Source: Histomonas meleagridis (lineage: Eukaryota; Parabasalia; Tritrichomonadida; Dientamoebidae). From it: a stretch of DNA of 64,000 nucleotides. Where the stretch lies: contig WSYJ01000033.1 in NCBI GenBank assembly GCA_020186115.1, positions 248,001 through 312,000 of the forward strand, given 5' to 3'. Positions 52,269-62,084 of this stretch are shown here, piece by piece. The translations under genes were made by a program, and so were the position numbers. Below the pieces are notes generated by a model that worked only from the letters and a program-made list of their open reading frames with translations, had not been told where the DNA came from and did no database searches. Positions within the stretch are counted from its first letter, which is position 1. Every line of letters starts with the position of its first letter.

Positions 52269-53313
52269 AACAAAAATTATAGCGTTAACACAGCGCTTGC
52301 GAATTTAGTGTTAAATTATTTTCACGAGTAAATCAATCTGAATCATGACGCATTGGCAAGTTCACTTTTGCGTAATCAAAATAACGTTTAGGATCCATTG
52401 AATTTACTTGCAAATGGGAATGTTGGATGTGCGTGTTCTTACTCCACGGAAACAAATTTCGATTGAAAAAAAGTTCTATTATTACAAAATAGCTATGTGA
52501 AAATCATATGCAATATGTTTTTTGTAACTGTTGTTGGTTTGTGTTATTAAACCCTGTTTGTACTTTCTTTTTCGTTTTTACTCATATTTGATCAAATATG
52601 TTTTTGGATATTTAAATTGAATAAAAAACAATCGTTTATGATTCAAACATCAATCAATTCTCTATCGGTCAGATTTTACAAAAAGTTTAAGTTGATTGAT
52701 GAATTCCTTGATTGTACTATCATTGTTGCCTTGTTCTCGAATTGAACAAACAATTTAAATAACCTTTAATATCAACGATTTATTCAACTTGAAATTTTTT
52801 TGCACATGATGGTGTCAAAATATCTGTTCTTTTTTAATGCTTTACAACATGTATAAACTTATTATTTCTCACAAAAATGTTAAAGATTTTATGTATTATG
52901 AGACTTCCTTGATGTTAATGATGCGCTTAGGGTGAATTACATGTAAATTCTTATGAGTGCGTATTATCGCATAATTTTTTTCGAACATATTCAGAATGGG
53001 AATGTTTAATTTAACATAGAAAGGTTGAACGATTTGTTTTATAATAAATAACTCCATTTAAAACGATTTAAATTTTTGCACAATTTTTCTGATTTGTTTT
53101 ATGGTCTATTTAAACGTAATTATTAAAATTATTTAATTGAAAAATATATTATATACTTGGATCTATAATATCTTTTTATTCTCTGTTTAAAATTGAATTA
53201 CTCATATAAGATATTAGAGGAAAGTTGATGATAAGCATATTTTATACTCCATTATACACAAGTATTAATAATACGGTGATAAGCATATATATATTATAAT
53301 AAGCATATTGGTG

Positions 53314-53352
<39 letters not shown>

Positions 53353-54238
53353 TTTTTTGGATTTAATCTACCCTAATTTTGCTAAAATAAACAGTTAATT
53401 TAACGACAAATCTTCAATACAACAAATGTTGCTTTATTCATGAAGTTGTATTGTTGGACCATGATCACTCAAATTATTTTAAAAGTAATAATTGAAAACC
53501 TATTGTGAAAGTAAAATAATAAATTATTTAAAAACTTCGAAAATATATTCACAAATTTTGTGAACAGTGTTCACCGAACACCATATGGAACAAAGGCACT
53601 AATGTATTCCAACAATCACCAAATTTTTCTTGAATTATAATGTATTATAGGAAGGTCATTCGTTCAATATATTCCTATTTTTCTCAGTTATGATATTCAA
53701 ATATTTTGTAGTTAAATTTATATCTATTGCAAATGAATTTTCATTATGATTTCAATAGAAGCAATTCAAACAAGTAATTTATATTGTCTAGTACAATCAT
53801 TAATTTTATTATGGAAAAATAAAAGAAAAAATCACCCAGAATATGATATATTGACGATATTACAAAAGTGATATTGACCAAAGTTTCGAAATAAACGTTC
53901 AATGAGGAAAGTGTCATCAATAATGAAAATTATTCAATCTAGTTCAATCGTTAATACTAATAAAAAAAGACGATAGATTCGTCAGCTGCGTTTGTAGATG
54001 CTGACATGTCAGGTAAAACAATAATTTTATCACACGTGAAATGTTGTCAAAATATGATCGGTCATCAACTTGTTCAGTTGATAATGATCGTTTATAGCAA
54101 CATATTAGAAATTCAAACATTTTACTATTTATATTTCTAACATTACTTCGGACATGACAAACCCATTCTATATCCCCAAAACCACAGTATTATCCGATTG
54201 TTTTCTACAAAAAGTCCAAATTCTTAATCATTATCTTT
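52269..54238. other. Gene-free AT-rich block with a TA microsatellite
   Basis: About 1.97 kb, the longest stretch without a recognised gene. It contains (TA)n at about 53315-53349, flanked on the left by three AAGCATAT copies (53234-53312). I read both strands for protein-like segments and found none that I trust, and no tRNA or rRNA. Confidence 0.5.
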
Positions 54239-55324
54239 CTAATCTCTACACAGTTGCGGCGAAGTTGATCCCTCAGGGAAATAAAAATGAATTTCATTGT
54301 CTGCTGAAAATATACTTCTGCACAATTCGATAGCTTCTGCAACTGTTTTTGCATGTTGATGCAACGACACAATTTGGTTAATTGGAGCATGGAACCTTCT
54401 GCATTGTAATGTATCATTTATGTCATTAAGTTTTGGACATTTCTCTAAATCGTCGAATGACTTAGCCATCAAACGCTTTATGTCATTTGCTAAGAAGTTA
54501 TGACCCAAAAAGTGTGTCGAAGACGCATCGTAAATCGAAATGTTTAAGAACTGAATGAACTTATTATGGCAAACATCTTCGTGTGATGCGCATGACCTTA
54601 TTATATTTTCGTAATGCGGAAGAATTAGTTCTACAGCTTTACGTGAATATAAATAACCAGAGCCGCCTTGAAGAAATGATAAAACTCTGTTCTTTATGCA
54701 CCCTCCAAGAATTACAGGCTGCTTAAGGGGATCATACTTTTCCTCAAGTGATTCATAATACTTATCGAGAATTCCAACATTAATAGAGTTATCAACAGTG
54801 CCCCTATGAACCCATCTATAGTTGGTTTCATAGTAGAAGTACGAAAGTGCAAAGTAAGTCTTTCGAAAAATATCAATGTCTTTAGCGTTAAAAGTAGATG
54901 TGACTCGAATTGTAGAAACTAAATCAGTATAATACTGTGGTGGAGAAAGGTTGGGAATGTCTTGTTCGTTAGTTGTGTTAAAATCCTTCCAGTTTATATA
55001 GGTCGCTTTATAACCAGCGAGTTCATTTAAAGATGATACAAAGAATTGATGCATAAAGGGTGGTTTTTCATCCCTGGGCATGGAAAGGATGATAAAGAGC
55101 ATTTTGCTTTGGTTATTTTCATAATGTACATTGTCGGGACCTTCGATTTTTGGTTCGAGAAAGTTGTTATTAGTTTTTGATAAGTTAACTCTAATAATAG
55201 TACTAAAATTTACTCCTTTGATGATGATATTCATACAAATAAGATATAAGGTAAATGTAAACAAGGTGACATATAATATATTAATGAGTTTTCCATGGCA
55301 AAAGGTCAACATGAAGCCCTTCAT
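54239..55324 (-). CDS. GT31-like glycosyltransferase, type II membrane protein
   Basis: A 361-residue Golgi-type protein of the C1GALT1/Fringe-like (GT31) group. From the chosen start, residues 9-32 are a signal-anchor (ILYVTLFTFTLYLICMNIII). The catalytic part has YFALSYFYYETNYRWVHRGTVDNSINVGIL at the place of the family's Y-x-x-x-x-x-W-F-L-K-x-D-D-D-T-Y-V. It then has LQGGSGYLYSRKAVELILPH, matching the GG-A-G-Y-V-x-S-R-x-A-V loop, and SCASHEDVCHNKFIQFLNISIYD, matching E-D-V-x-x-G. The metal-binding DDD reads T-V-D, so only the third Asp remains. The longer start at 55369 is also an ATG, but there an AACGGTT motif falls inside the first codons and the anchor would sit deeper, so I prefer the second Met. 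Substrate is unknown; a role in glycosylating surface proteins is plausible. Confidence 0.72.
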   Translation of the reverse strand: MKGFMLTFCHGKLINILYVTLFTFTLYLICMNIIIKGVNFSTIIRVNLSKTNNNFLEPKIEGPDNVHYENNQSKMLFIILSMPRDEKPPFMHQFFVSSLNELAGYKATYINWKDFNTTNEQDIPNLSPPQYYTDLVSTIRVTSTFNAKDIDIFRKTYFALSYFYYETNYRWVHRGTVDNSINVGILDKYYESLEEKYDPLKQPVILGGCIKNRVLSFLQGGSGYLYSRKAVELILPHYENIIRSCASHEDVCHNKFIQFLNISIYDASSTHFLGHNFLANDIKRLMAKSFDDLEKCPKLNDINDTLQCRRFHAPINQIVSLHQHAKTVAEAIELCRSIFSADNEIHFYFPEGSTSPQLCRD

Positions 55325-55663
55325 CCCATTATGGCGGTTTGAACTTACAAAAGAACCGTTCTTCAACATTTTGAACCTTCAGAAAATTGTATTAATTCAA
55401 TTTTTATTTCTATACTTTATTAAATGCAATACAATGCTTTACAAATTATCATATCACTTTTATTGCTACCGTGTTTTGTTGCAAACGTTGTTGTATTTAT
55501 TTTAAAATAAATTGTTTGATTTATATGTCAAAATATTCATATAGCACATTCAGGGTAAATAAGTCAATTTATTTATCAACTTTTTCAAGCAAGGTTAAAT
55601 TTGGGGTTATATAGGGTGTCCCATTTTTTCATTTTGGTTTTTAGATAGAAAGATTTTTTATTT
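55325..55663. other. Spacer between two minus-strand genes
   Basis: This is the promoter region of the glycosyltransferase and the 3' flank of the coiled-coil gene. On the minus strand an AACGGTTC lies at 55358-55351, inside the optional N-terminal codons of the glycosyltransferase. Nothing else is recognised. Confidence 0.4.
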
Positions 55664-58600
55664 TTATTCAAGATTAACAATTGGATATTTTTTTGGCGAT
55701 TTTTCCTTTTTCTCTTTGGTTGGCTTTCCCTTAATATACATTACATCACCTTTATTTGCCAAATACCCATTATAATTTAAATGACCCGACAACTTTTTCA
55801 CTCTGTAAACGCAGTTAAACACTGTTACTAAAGTTAGAATTGATATTTTCTTTCTTGGTGCTCTATTATTTAGCAATCCTGATTGGAAAATATTTTTCTC
55901 TGTTCTTAATATTTCTATTTTTCTCCAATTTTTCCTTTGACCTATTGTACTCAGTAATGCTTCTTCAAGTTCATTCTGAAGTTCTTTTGGTGTTTTCGCT
56001 ATTGAAAACTGATCTGTTATAAACAAATGTAATCTTTTAGCCCATTGCTCCCATTCTTTTGAAGCGTTTTCTTTATCATTTAATAACATTGCTTTCTTTA
56101 TCATATTATCCGCTTCTATTCTTTCTTCTTGTATTAACTTTTCATTTTTCTCGAAATCGTCGACTTTTTCTTTTAATTGTTTAACTTTATAAACAATTGA
56201 TTCATTTGGCTGCAATAAAAGCATTGTTCTTAATGAATTTAATTCATCATTTGCATTAACTAATGATTTACTATTTGAAATTTCTTTTGAAACCTTTTGA
56301 AGAAGTGATAAAATCGAAGACTTTGATATTGGTTCATGTTCATCGAAGAAATCTTTAAATTGTTCACATATAATGAGAAGGAATTTATACATTTCTTGAG
56401 AACTTTGATATTTAAACTCTTCCATTTTAGTTTTATAATCAGTATCAAGTTCCATTAATTTCACTCTCATTTGTGCTTCATAAGAAGACTTTTCACGATG
56501 AATTTTTTCTTCTGTTGCTTTTAATTTCATAGTTTTTATTTTATTATCAATGCTTTGCTTTGAAAGTGAAGCTTTTGTTTCCTTTAATTCTGATTCCATT
56601 TGTGTATATTGCTTTTGCATATTTAATTCCGATTCTCTTGATTTAGCTAATTTATTCTTTAAGTTAGAAATTATTGGCTCGAAATGTGAACGAAGCGCTT
56701 CTGCTTTTTGCGTTTGAAGATTACATTCATTTTGAAGTTTCTTTATTTCAATACGAAATAGATGTTGAAGATATTTTTGTTCTTGTTTTGACTTATTTTC
56801 TGTGCTTTGAATGCATTTATTTAGATTATTTATTTCGGATTCTTTTTGGTTTTGAAGTTCTTTAATTTTTTCTTCAAATTCATTTTGTTGAGCTTCAAGT
56901 TCTTCCATACGAAGTTTATGAAATGATTCAATTTCTTTGTTTTGTGTTTCTAATTTTTGTTTTATTTCTTTGTTTTCTTTTTGAGTTTGCTCAAGTGAAT
57001 TTTGAAGTTCAATAACATTTACTTCGATTTCCTTTAAATGTTTGGAAACTTCTTCGTTCTTTAATTTGTATCCATTTATTTCTTCTTCATATTGTTTACT
57101 TTGTTGTATCCAAGATTTCGCATTAGATTTCATTTGGAGATTTAAATTCTTAATAACTCCTTCATATTCATTTTTATTATGTGTTATTAACTTATTTGCT
57201 TTATTTAATCTATGTTCAAGTTGACGAATATATTTTTCAATGTTAAGATCATTTTCATCTTCTTTATCATTATTCTTTTGATTAATAAGATCAATACATT
57301 TAACGAAAATTGAATTGTCATTTGGATTTTTTGCGTTACGTAAAATATTTTTAATTTTATTCAGAACTTTGTTTTTATCTTTTTCTTCTTCAAGTTTTGT
57401 ATGTAAATCTGATGTAGTTTCTTCTACTTTATCTTGCAATGTATTATTTGCTTCTTCTAATTCATTTTGCATTGATTTCATATCAAATAATAAATGTTTA
57501 CATTGTAATTTAATTTCTTCATTAAACTTTCTTAAAACATCATTTGCATATGCGGATTGCTTTAATAAAATCATTAATTCTTCAACACTTGGATTCTCAA
57601 TTTGAGAAGCAACATTTAAAGAATAATTTGGCAAATCAAAGAAATCATTAGTTTCATTTTCATAATTCAAATCATTTATTCTTAGAAATGATTCCACTCT
57701 TTTACATTGAGATATTAAATGTTCTCTAAATAAAGGATTATTATTTGTATCTATTAACCATCCTTGTATTTCTCCACTATTAGAAATCTGTTCCATAAAA
57801 CCAAGAAGATTCGAAATATAATTTAATAATCTATGATTTTCTTCTTTATATTTATCATCTTTTATATTATGATTTTTTTCATTTGAATATTCTTTTTTAC
57901 TTTCATTCATATTCTTTTTAATGAGATCAATTATATTATTGATCTTTTTCGGTATTGGAATTGATGTATCATTTAACATTTTATGAATTTCTTGTTCATT
58001 TTCTTCAAAATATGAATTAAGTAAGTTAATAATTTCTTTTTGATCATTTTTGAATTGTTCTAATTTGTTATTTAATATTGTTGAATCTTCTTTAGTTTTA
58101 TGTAATTGATTAGAAAGTTTCGTATTAGTTATCTCTGCAAATGAAAGTGCGTTTGTTTGTTTTTGAACAATTTCGAAAAGTTTATTTCTAATTTCTGTTT
58201 CTTTCATAAGATTATCATTAACACTTTCCATTTCATTTGAAAGTTCTTGTAACGCAGTTTGTAAATATTGAATTTGTTGTTCTTGTATTTTTGTTAAGTT
58301 TTGGGATGAAGAAAGAAGATTTTGTCGGATTTGCGTTTTAAGATCTTCATTTTCTAATGTTAATTTTTCATTTTCAAGTTTAATTGATTCTAATTCTTCT
58401 TTTTTCTTTATTAGTTGTTCAGTCTTTAAAGAATTTTCATTTTTAATCATTTCTAATTTCTTTTTATTATTTTTATTTTGCGATTCAAGTTTTTTATATT
58501 GTTCCTTAAAAGATTTAATATCATTTTCTAATATAAAAGTATTTGAAGATGATGAATTTTCGATATTCTCATATGAATCAAGTGCCTTTTGAAGAGTGAG

Positions 58601-59332
58601 TATCTTTTCATTCATATCTTTTATTAATTGTTGGTTATTGCTAAGCTCAAGTTTTAAGAATTCATTTTCGTGTCGAAGCATTTCAGGTTCAAATGATTGA
58701 TTTTTAGATTTTTGATCAGATTTTAATGGATGTTCATCCAAATCTTTTTTCATATTTTCAATTATGTTTGAATGATTGGTATCAGGAGGTAAATTAAACT
58801 TCTGAATCAGATACTTAATGAGCAGCGCATTTGCTCTTTTGCTTTTTTCATACTTTTTCTTATATTTTTCAAAATTAACTTGTAATTGTGAATTTTCTTT
58901 TTGAAGATTAGTACATGACGCTTGACTGGTTTCTAAAGCTAATTTAATTGCTGTTATATCTGACGAACTTTCTAAAAGATCATCATATTTTTGCTGCATT
59001 TTTGATAATTTTTGGTTTGTAGAATTATTTTGTAAAATGATCAGCGAAAAAACTAATATCTTGTAAGCCTCAAGAGTTGTTGGTCCATTTCCAATATTTG
59101 TTGAAGGTCCGAAATCTGATGAAGTTAGATCAGAAATAATTTTTGATACTAATGAACTAATGTTTTTTACTTCATTATATTCGAGTTTTCCATTAAAATT
59201 TAGTGTTAATTTTAGGGAATTTAATAAATTAGATAATTTTACAGAATGAAGATAAAGCGGATTATCACCATTAAGCGCTGGATTACTTCCTATTGCTTCC
59301 TTTGGAAATGTATCTTGCTGAATTTGAGTCAT
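55664..59332 (-). CDS. Long coiled-coil protein
   Basis: A 1222-residue protein that is coiled coil over most of its length. Residues 1-115 may be a small folded domain (LYLHSVKLSNLLNSLKLTLNF, TLEAYKILVFSLIILQNN). From about 115 to 1080, heptad-like segments rich in Glu, Lys, Asn and Gln dominate (QLQVNFEKYKKKYEKSKR, LNNKLEQFKNDQKEIINLL, LQNSLEQTQKENKEIKQKLE). The last 60 residues are basic and hydrophobic (RKKISILTLVTVFNCVYRV, KGKPTKEKKEKSPKK) and could bind membrane, nucleic acid or a partner. Such proteins are frequent in trichomonads and serve as cytoskeletal, centrosomal or Golgi tethers; nothing here decides among these. No myosin or kinesin motor is attached. Upstream, AACCGTTTTC (59384-59375 on the minus strand) is an M3-like site about 45 bases from the ATG. 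The frame is intact over 3.7 kb. Confidence 0.8.
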   Translation of the reverse strand: MTQIQQDTFPKEAIGSNPALNGDNPLYLHSVKLSNLLNSLKLTLNFNGKLEYNEVKNISSLVSKIISDLTSSDFGPSTNIGNGPTTLEAYKILVFSLIILQNNSTNQKLSKMQQKYDDLLESSSDITAIKLALETSQASCTNLQKENSQLQVNFEKYKKKYEKSKRANALLIKYLIQKFNLPPDTNHSNIIENMKKDLDEHPLKSDQKSKNQSFEPEMLRHENEFLKLELSNNQQLIKDMNEKILTLQKALDSYENIENSSSSNTFILENDIKSFKEQYKKLESQNKNNKKKLEMIKNENSLKTEQLIKKKEELESIKLENEKLTLENEDLKTQIRQNLLSSSQNLTKIQEQQIQYLQTALQELSNEMESVNDNLMKETEIRNKLFEIVQKQTNALSFAEITNTKLSNQLHKTKEDSTILNNKLEQFKNDQKEIINLLNSYFEENEQEIHKMLNDTSIPIPKKINNIIDLIKKNMNESKKEYSNEKNHNIKDDKYKEENHRLLNYISNLLGFMEQISNSGEIQGWLIDTNNNPLFREHLISQCKRVESFLRINDLNYENETNDFFDLPNYSLNVASQIENPSVEELMILLKQSAYANDVLRKFNEEIKLQCKHLLFDMKSMQNELEEANNTLQDKVEETTSDLHTKLEEEKDKNKVLNKIKNILRNAKNPNDNSIFVKCIDLINQKNNDKEDENDLNIEKYIRQLEHRLNKANKLITHNKNEYEGVIKNLNLQMKSNAKSWIQQSKQYEEEINGYKLKNEEVSKHLKEIEVNVIELQNSLEQTQKENKEIKQKLETQNKEIESFHKLRMEELEAQQNEFEEKIKELQNQKESEINNLNKCIQSTENKSKQEQKYLQHLFRIEIKKLQNECNLQTQKAEALRSHFEPIISNLKNKLAKSRESELNMQKQYTQMESELKETKASLSKQSIDNKIKTMKLKATEEKIHREKSSYEAQMRVKLMELDTDYKTKMEEFKYQSSQEMYKFLLIICEQFKDFFDEHEPISKSSILSLLQKVSKEISNSKSLVNANDELNSLRTMLLLQPNESIVYKVKQLKEKVDDFEKNEKLIQEERIEADNMIKKAMLLNDKENASKEWEQWAKRLHLFITDQFSIAKTPKELQNELEEALLSTIGQRKNWRKIEILRTEKNIFQSGLLNNRAPRKKISILTLVTVFNCVYRVKKLSGHLNYNGYLANKGDVMYIKGKPTKEKKEKSPKKYPIVNLE

Positions 59333-59885
59333 TCTGTAAAAAAATTTCCTTTAGAAATGCCGCCAAAATTATAAGAAAACGGTTAAACCACCAAATCCCT
59401 TCAAAAAAGTTCAAGTTTCAACGGTTTATTCATTTTTTTCGAACCAAACAGAGAAAAGTCAAGAAACATTAATGTTTATTAGAAAGCAGCAAAGCCAATA
59501 ATGTCACATTACTGCAATATTGAAGTAGTTGAAGAATTTAAGTAATACTATGAAAATCAATTAAATGAAAAAAAATTTCACCTATATTAATCAGATGGAA
59601 AATGAATAAAATCTTATAGTGACTTATATAAAAACTTTAAATATGGTTTGGAATAACAATATACTTTTGTTTAGCAATCATTAATTATCAACTGTTTTAA
59701 GTAATCCAAATCCAATTTTTATTTTCAAAATTTGTTAGAAATGATTTTAAAAAAAAAATTAATAAAAAAATTAACAAGAGACAAAGACTCAAGAGACTTC
59801 ATATTTGCAGAAAATTTTATTGAGCGATACATAAATTGACAAGCTTTGTTCAAACAATTTTTTCACATAGCATTTCCTAATTCTA
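59333..59885. promoter_or_regulatory. Divergent region between coiled-coil and phosphatase-like genes
   Basis: An M3-like AACCGTTT on the minus strand near 59384-59377 serves the coiled-coil gene, and an Inr-like TCACA at 59863-59867 serves the gene at 59886. The rest is AT-rich DNA without a recognised feature. Confidence 0.45.
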
Positions 59886-60605
59886 ATGGGTATCGTCGAA
59901 AAAGCAGTAATCCTTGTTGCTGATGGTGTTCTTGGGAATCCTGTTGCCAAGGCAGGACAATATCAGAGCTTAGACATTCTTGCTAAACGCAGTCAAAGTG
60001 GCTATTTATCAACATTCTCAGATTGCAATGACACGATTACACAACTTACAGGCGTTAACTATCATACTGTGGATTTCATATTAAAAGATTATGGACCAAT
60101 GAAGATATCTATATTAAAGAAAAAGTCTACATACAATTCATCCTTAGGAAACGTCGAAGAAATTAATGATCTGTCAGAGGACCAGATTTTCCAAAAGATT
60201 GATGACAAGTTGAAAGAATATTCTGTTATTGTCGTTGAAATTTCTACATTGAATGAACTTGATCACATTGTTTCTAAGCTTCTTCCAAAAATTGATGCAG
60301 ACAACGTTGGTGTCTGTGTGATTTGTGGTTACGCTAAAGACGCTACATTACCTAATTTCACTGTTCCTCCACCAGTTGTTGATCCATCTTGGAAAGTTAT
60401 TGGTCCAGATGTTGTAGACAAGCTCTCACTTGAGCATCCATTCTTATTCTTTTCGGCTTCTAAAAATTTAACTCGAATCGATAAGGTTCAAGCTTTCGAT
60501 GAAAAAGATTTCGAAAATAATAACTGTATGGGAATTCTTCCAATTTGCCAACTCTTCCGTGAATACAGTTACTACACCGGCTCATCATGGAAATATGGAG
60601 CATAA
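59886..60605 (+). CDS. Small alkaline-phosphatase/PGAM-like protein
   Basis: A 239-residue protein. The N-terminus (KAVILVADGVLGNPVAKAGQYQSLDILAKRSQSGYLSTF) resembles the first strand and loop of the alkaline phosphatase superfamily, especially cofactor-independent phosphoglycerate mutase (compare K-V-V-L-L-I-G-D-G-L-G). The Asp of V-A-D-G would be a metal ligand. The later metal-binding motifs of active family members (for instance the D-H-G and H-D region) are not evident, and the protein is about half the usual length, so it is probably not an active mutase. The central CNDTITQLTGVNYHTVDFILKD and the end GILPICQLFREYSYYTGSSWKYGA are well-formed but unassigned. The identity is weak and could be wrong. 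An Inr-like site 19 bases upstream supports the start. TAAA overlaps the stop. Confidence 0.6.
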   Translation: MGIVEKAVILVADGVLGNPVAKAGQYQSLDILAKRSQSGYLSTFSDCNDTITQLTGVNYHTVDFILKDYGPMKISILKKKSTYNSSLGNVEEINDLSEDQIFQKIDDKLKEYSVIVVEISTLNELDHIVSKLLPKIDADNVGVCVICGYAKDATLPNFTVPPPVVDPSWKVIGPDVVDKLSLEHPFLFFSASKNLTRIDKVQAFDEKDFENNNCMGILPICQLFREYSYYTGSSWKYGA

Positions 60606-60919
60606 ATAAATCAAAAAATTCAAATCAAATTTTTAAACGGTCTTTTATAATCGGATAAATTTATCATTCGAATTCAAAAAATAATTTAAGAAACTCCTTA
60701 ATTAACCTTAAGATTTATAAATTAACTTCTGAATTAAATTTTTTTCCTCTAATAGCTGGTTTTAAATTTATTTAAAAGAAAATGATTTGCAAATATCATT
60801 TTTTCAAGGGAAATATACATAAAATTTAAAAGCTAAACTTTACACATACACCTTGAAGAATTGGTCACGAATAAGGATTTTAATTTATATTGATTAAAAA
60901 CAAAATATGAAAATCGATT
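60606..60919. other. Convergent spacer
   Basis: 314 bases of 3' flank with one AAACGGTC near 60632-60639. No gene or RNA is recognised. Confidence 0.45.
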
Positions 60920-61375
60920 TTATTGTGGGGTCTTTGGAGCCGACCTATAGCTGCTAAGCTTTTGATTGATGATTTGCACAGTAACTTGATATTGTTGCTG
61001 TTTTTCTTTGAATTGAGTTGCTAATTTCTCTTGTTGACTATTTAATCTGCTAATCCTTCTGCTAAAGAATTGAGTAGCATTGTCAACTGACGTTTCAGCA
61101 AAGTATCCTGCACCAATTTCAATTATTGGGCGTTTAGTTTCAAGAATTGTGCCATGAACATACATAGATTCTGTCATGGGAACTAACATTTCTTTCCCAG
61201 GTTGTGAAGCACTGTATGTTGCAAGAGCTTCTTTTGCATTTTGGGAATTTCTAACTGATTCATTGGTCATTTTTATTTGTGCTGTGAGTTTATCAAGATC
61301 TCCTTCTAATTGCGTTTTTAACATCATAAGTTGATCGACTGAAAGCGAAGAAAGCGGAAGTTGCTGTGCAGCCAT
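60920..61375 (-). CDS. PFDN5: Prefoldin subunit 5
   Basis: A 151-residue subunit of the hexameric prefoldin chaperone that delivers nascent actin and tubulin to the chaperonin CCT. It is an alpha-type subunit: an N-terminal coiled coil (LSSLSVDQLMMLKTQLEGDLDKLTAQIKMTNESV), then the central beta-hairpin block GKEMLVPMTESMYVHGTILETKRPIIEIGAGYFAETSVDNATQFF, which matches human PFDN5 ([45 protein letters not shown]). A C-terminal coiled coil (RISRLNSQQEKLATQFKEKQQQYQ) closes it. Length fits the family (154 in human). The ATG at 61375-61373 gives a short Ala-Gln start. With its high cytoskeletal content a trichomonad should need the full prefoldin complex; other subunits are not in this window. 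Confidence 0.93.
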   Translation of the reverse strand: MAAQQLPLSSLSVDQLMMLKTQLEGDLDKLTAQIKMTNESVRNSQNAKEALATYSASQPGKEMLVPMTESMYVHGTILETKRPIIEIGAGYFAETSVDNATQFFSRRISRLNSQQEKLATQFKEKQQQYQVTVQIINQKLSSYRSAPKTPQ

Positions 61376-62084
61376 TTGAAGTCACTTTTTAAAATACAAA
61401 CAGACTTTGTCAAAATAATCGGTTTGAACTTCTGGGTGATGAATGTGTGTTAATTGTTAGAATTGAACAAAAATAGCATAATGTATGGATAAAATTGTAT
61501 TATATTGACCTACAGTACAAAAACATAAGAGAAGAATTCGAATTCTAAATAGTGATTTTTTTTTCGAAAAGTAAATTAATCAATTACCTGATTACAATAT
61601 GTTTCAATTCTCTTACCAAATTTTATTATTTCACTTTTTCAAAAACTACTGCGTATATAACTCATTATCCTTTTTATATCTTTGCATTTTTTATGTTTTA
61701 CAATAAACAACAAGAATTCTTGATTACACATTTTGTCTAGGTGAATAGCTATAAATGTATTTCGAAAATTCGAGGTTATAAAAGTCATTTGGAAAAAATC
61801 ATTTTTTTCTTATTAATGATGCAATGTTACTTTTATTAAATTTTGAGGTAGTATCAGTAGTAACTAAAAAGTGATCAAAAATGTTATCTTATTAGTTCAT
61901 GAACAACAAATTTTTTTGACTGTGTATTTGGCGCAACGATAGCCGGTTTTTTCCAAACCATGATCTCAAAAAGTTTAAAGTTCGTTCGTTATTTCTGAAT
62001 GAACGGTTTTTATTTGTCAAGTAAAATACAGAAAAAGTCGTTTAACGATTCTTGAATTTGAAAACAAAAAAACGTAACTTCATA
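61376..62084. promoter_or_regulatory. Divergent region before the TMEM151-like gene
   Basis: About 710 bases. CCGGTTTT (61942-61949) and ACGGTTTT (62003-62010) are Myb-type sites, and an Inr-like TCATA (62080-62084) directly abuts the ATG at 62085. No gene is recognised; a 62-codon frame near 61552 has no protein-like features. Confidence 0.45.

Noticed and set aside
53315-53349. TA microsatellite as a functional element
   Set aside because: Short (TA)n runs also occur near 23574 and 63412 and are expected in AT-rich intergenic DNA.
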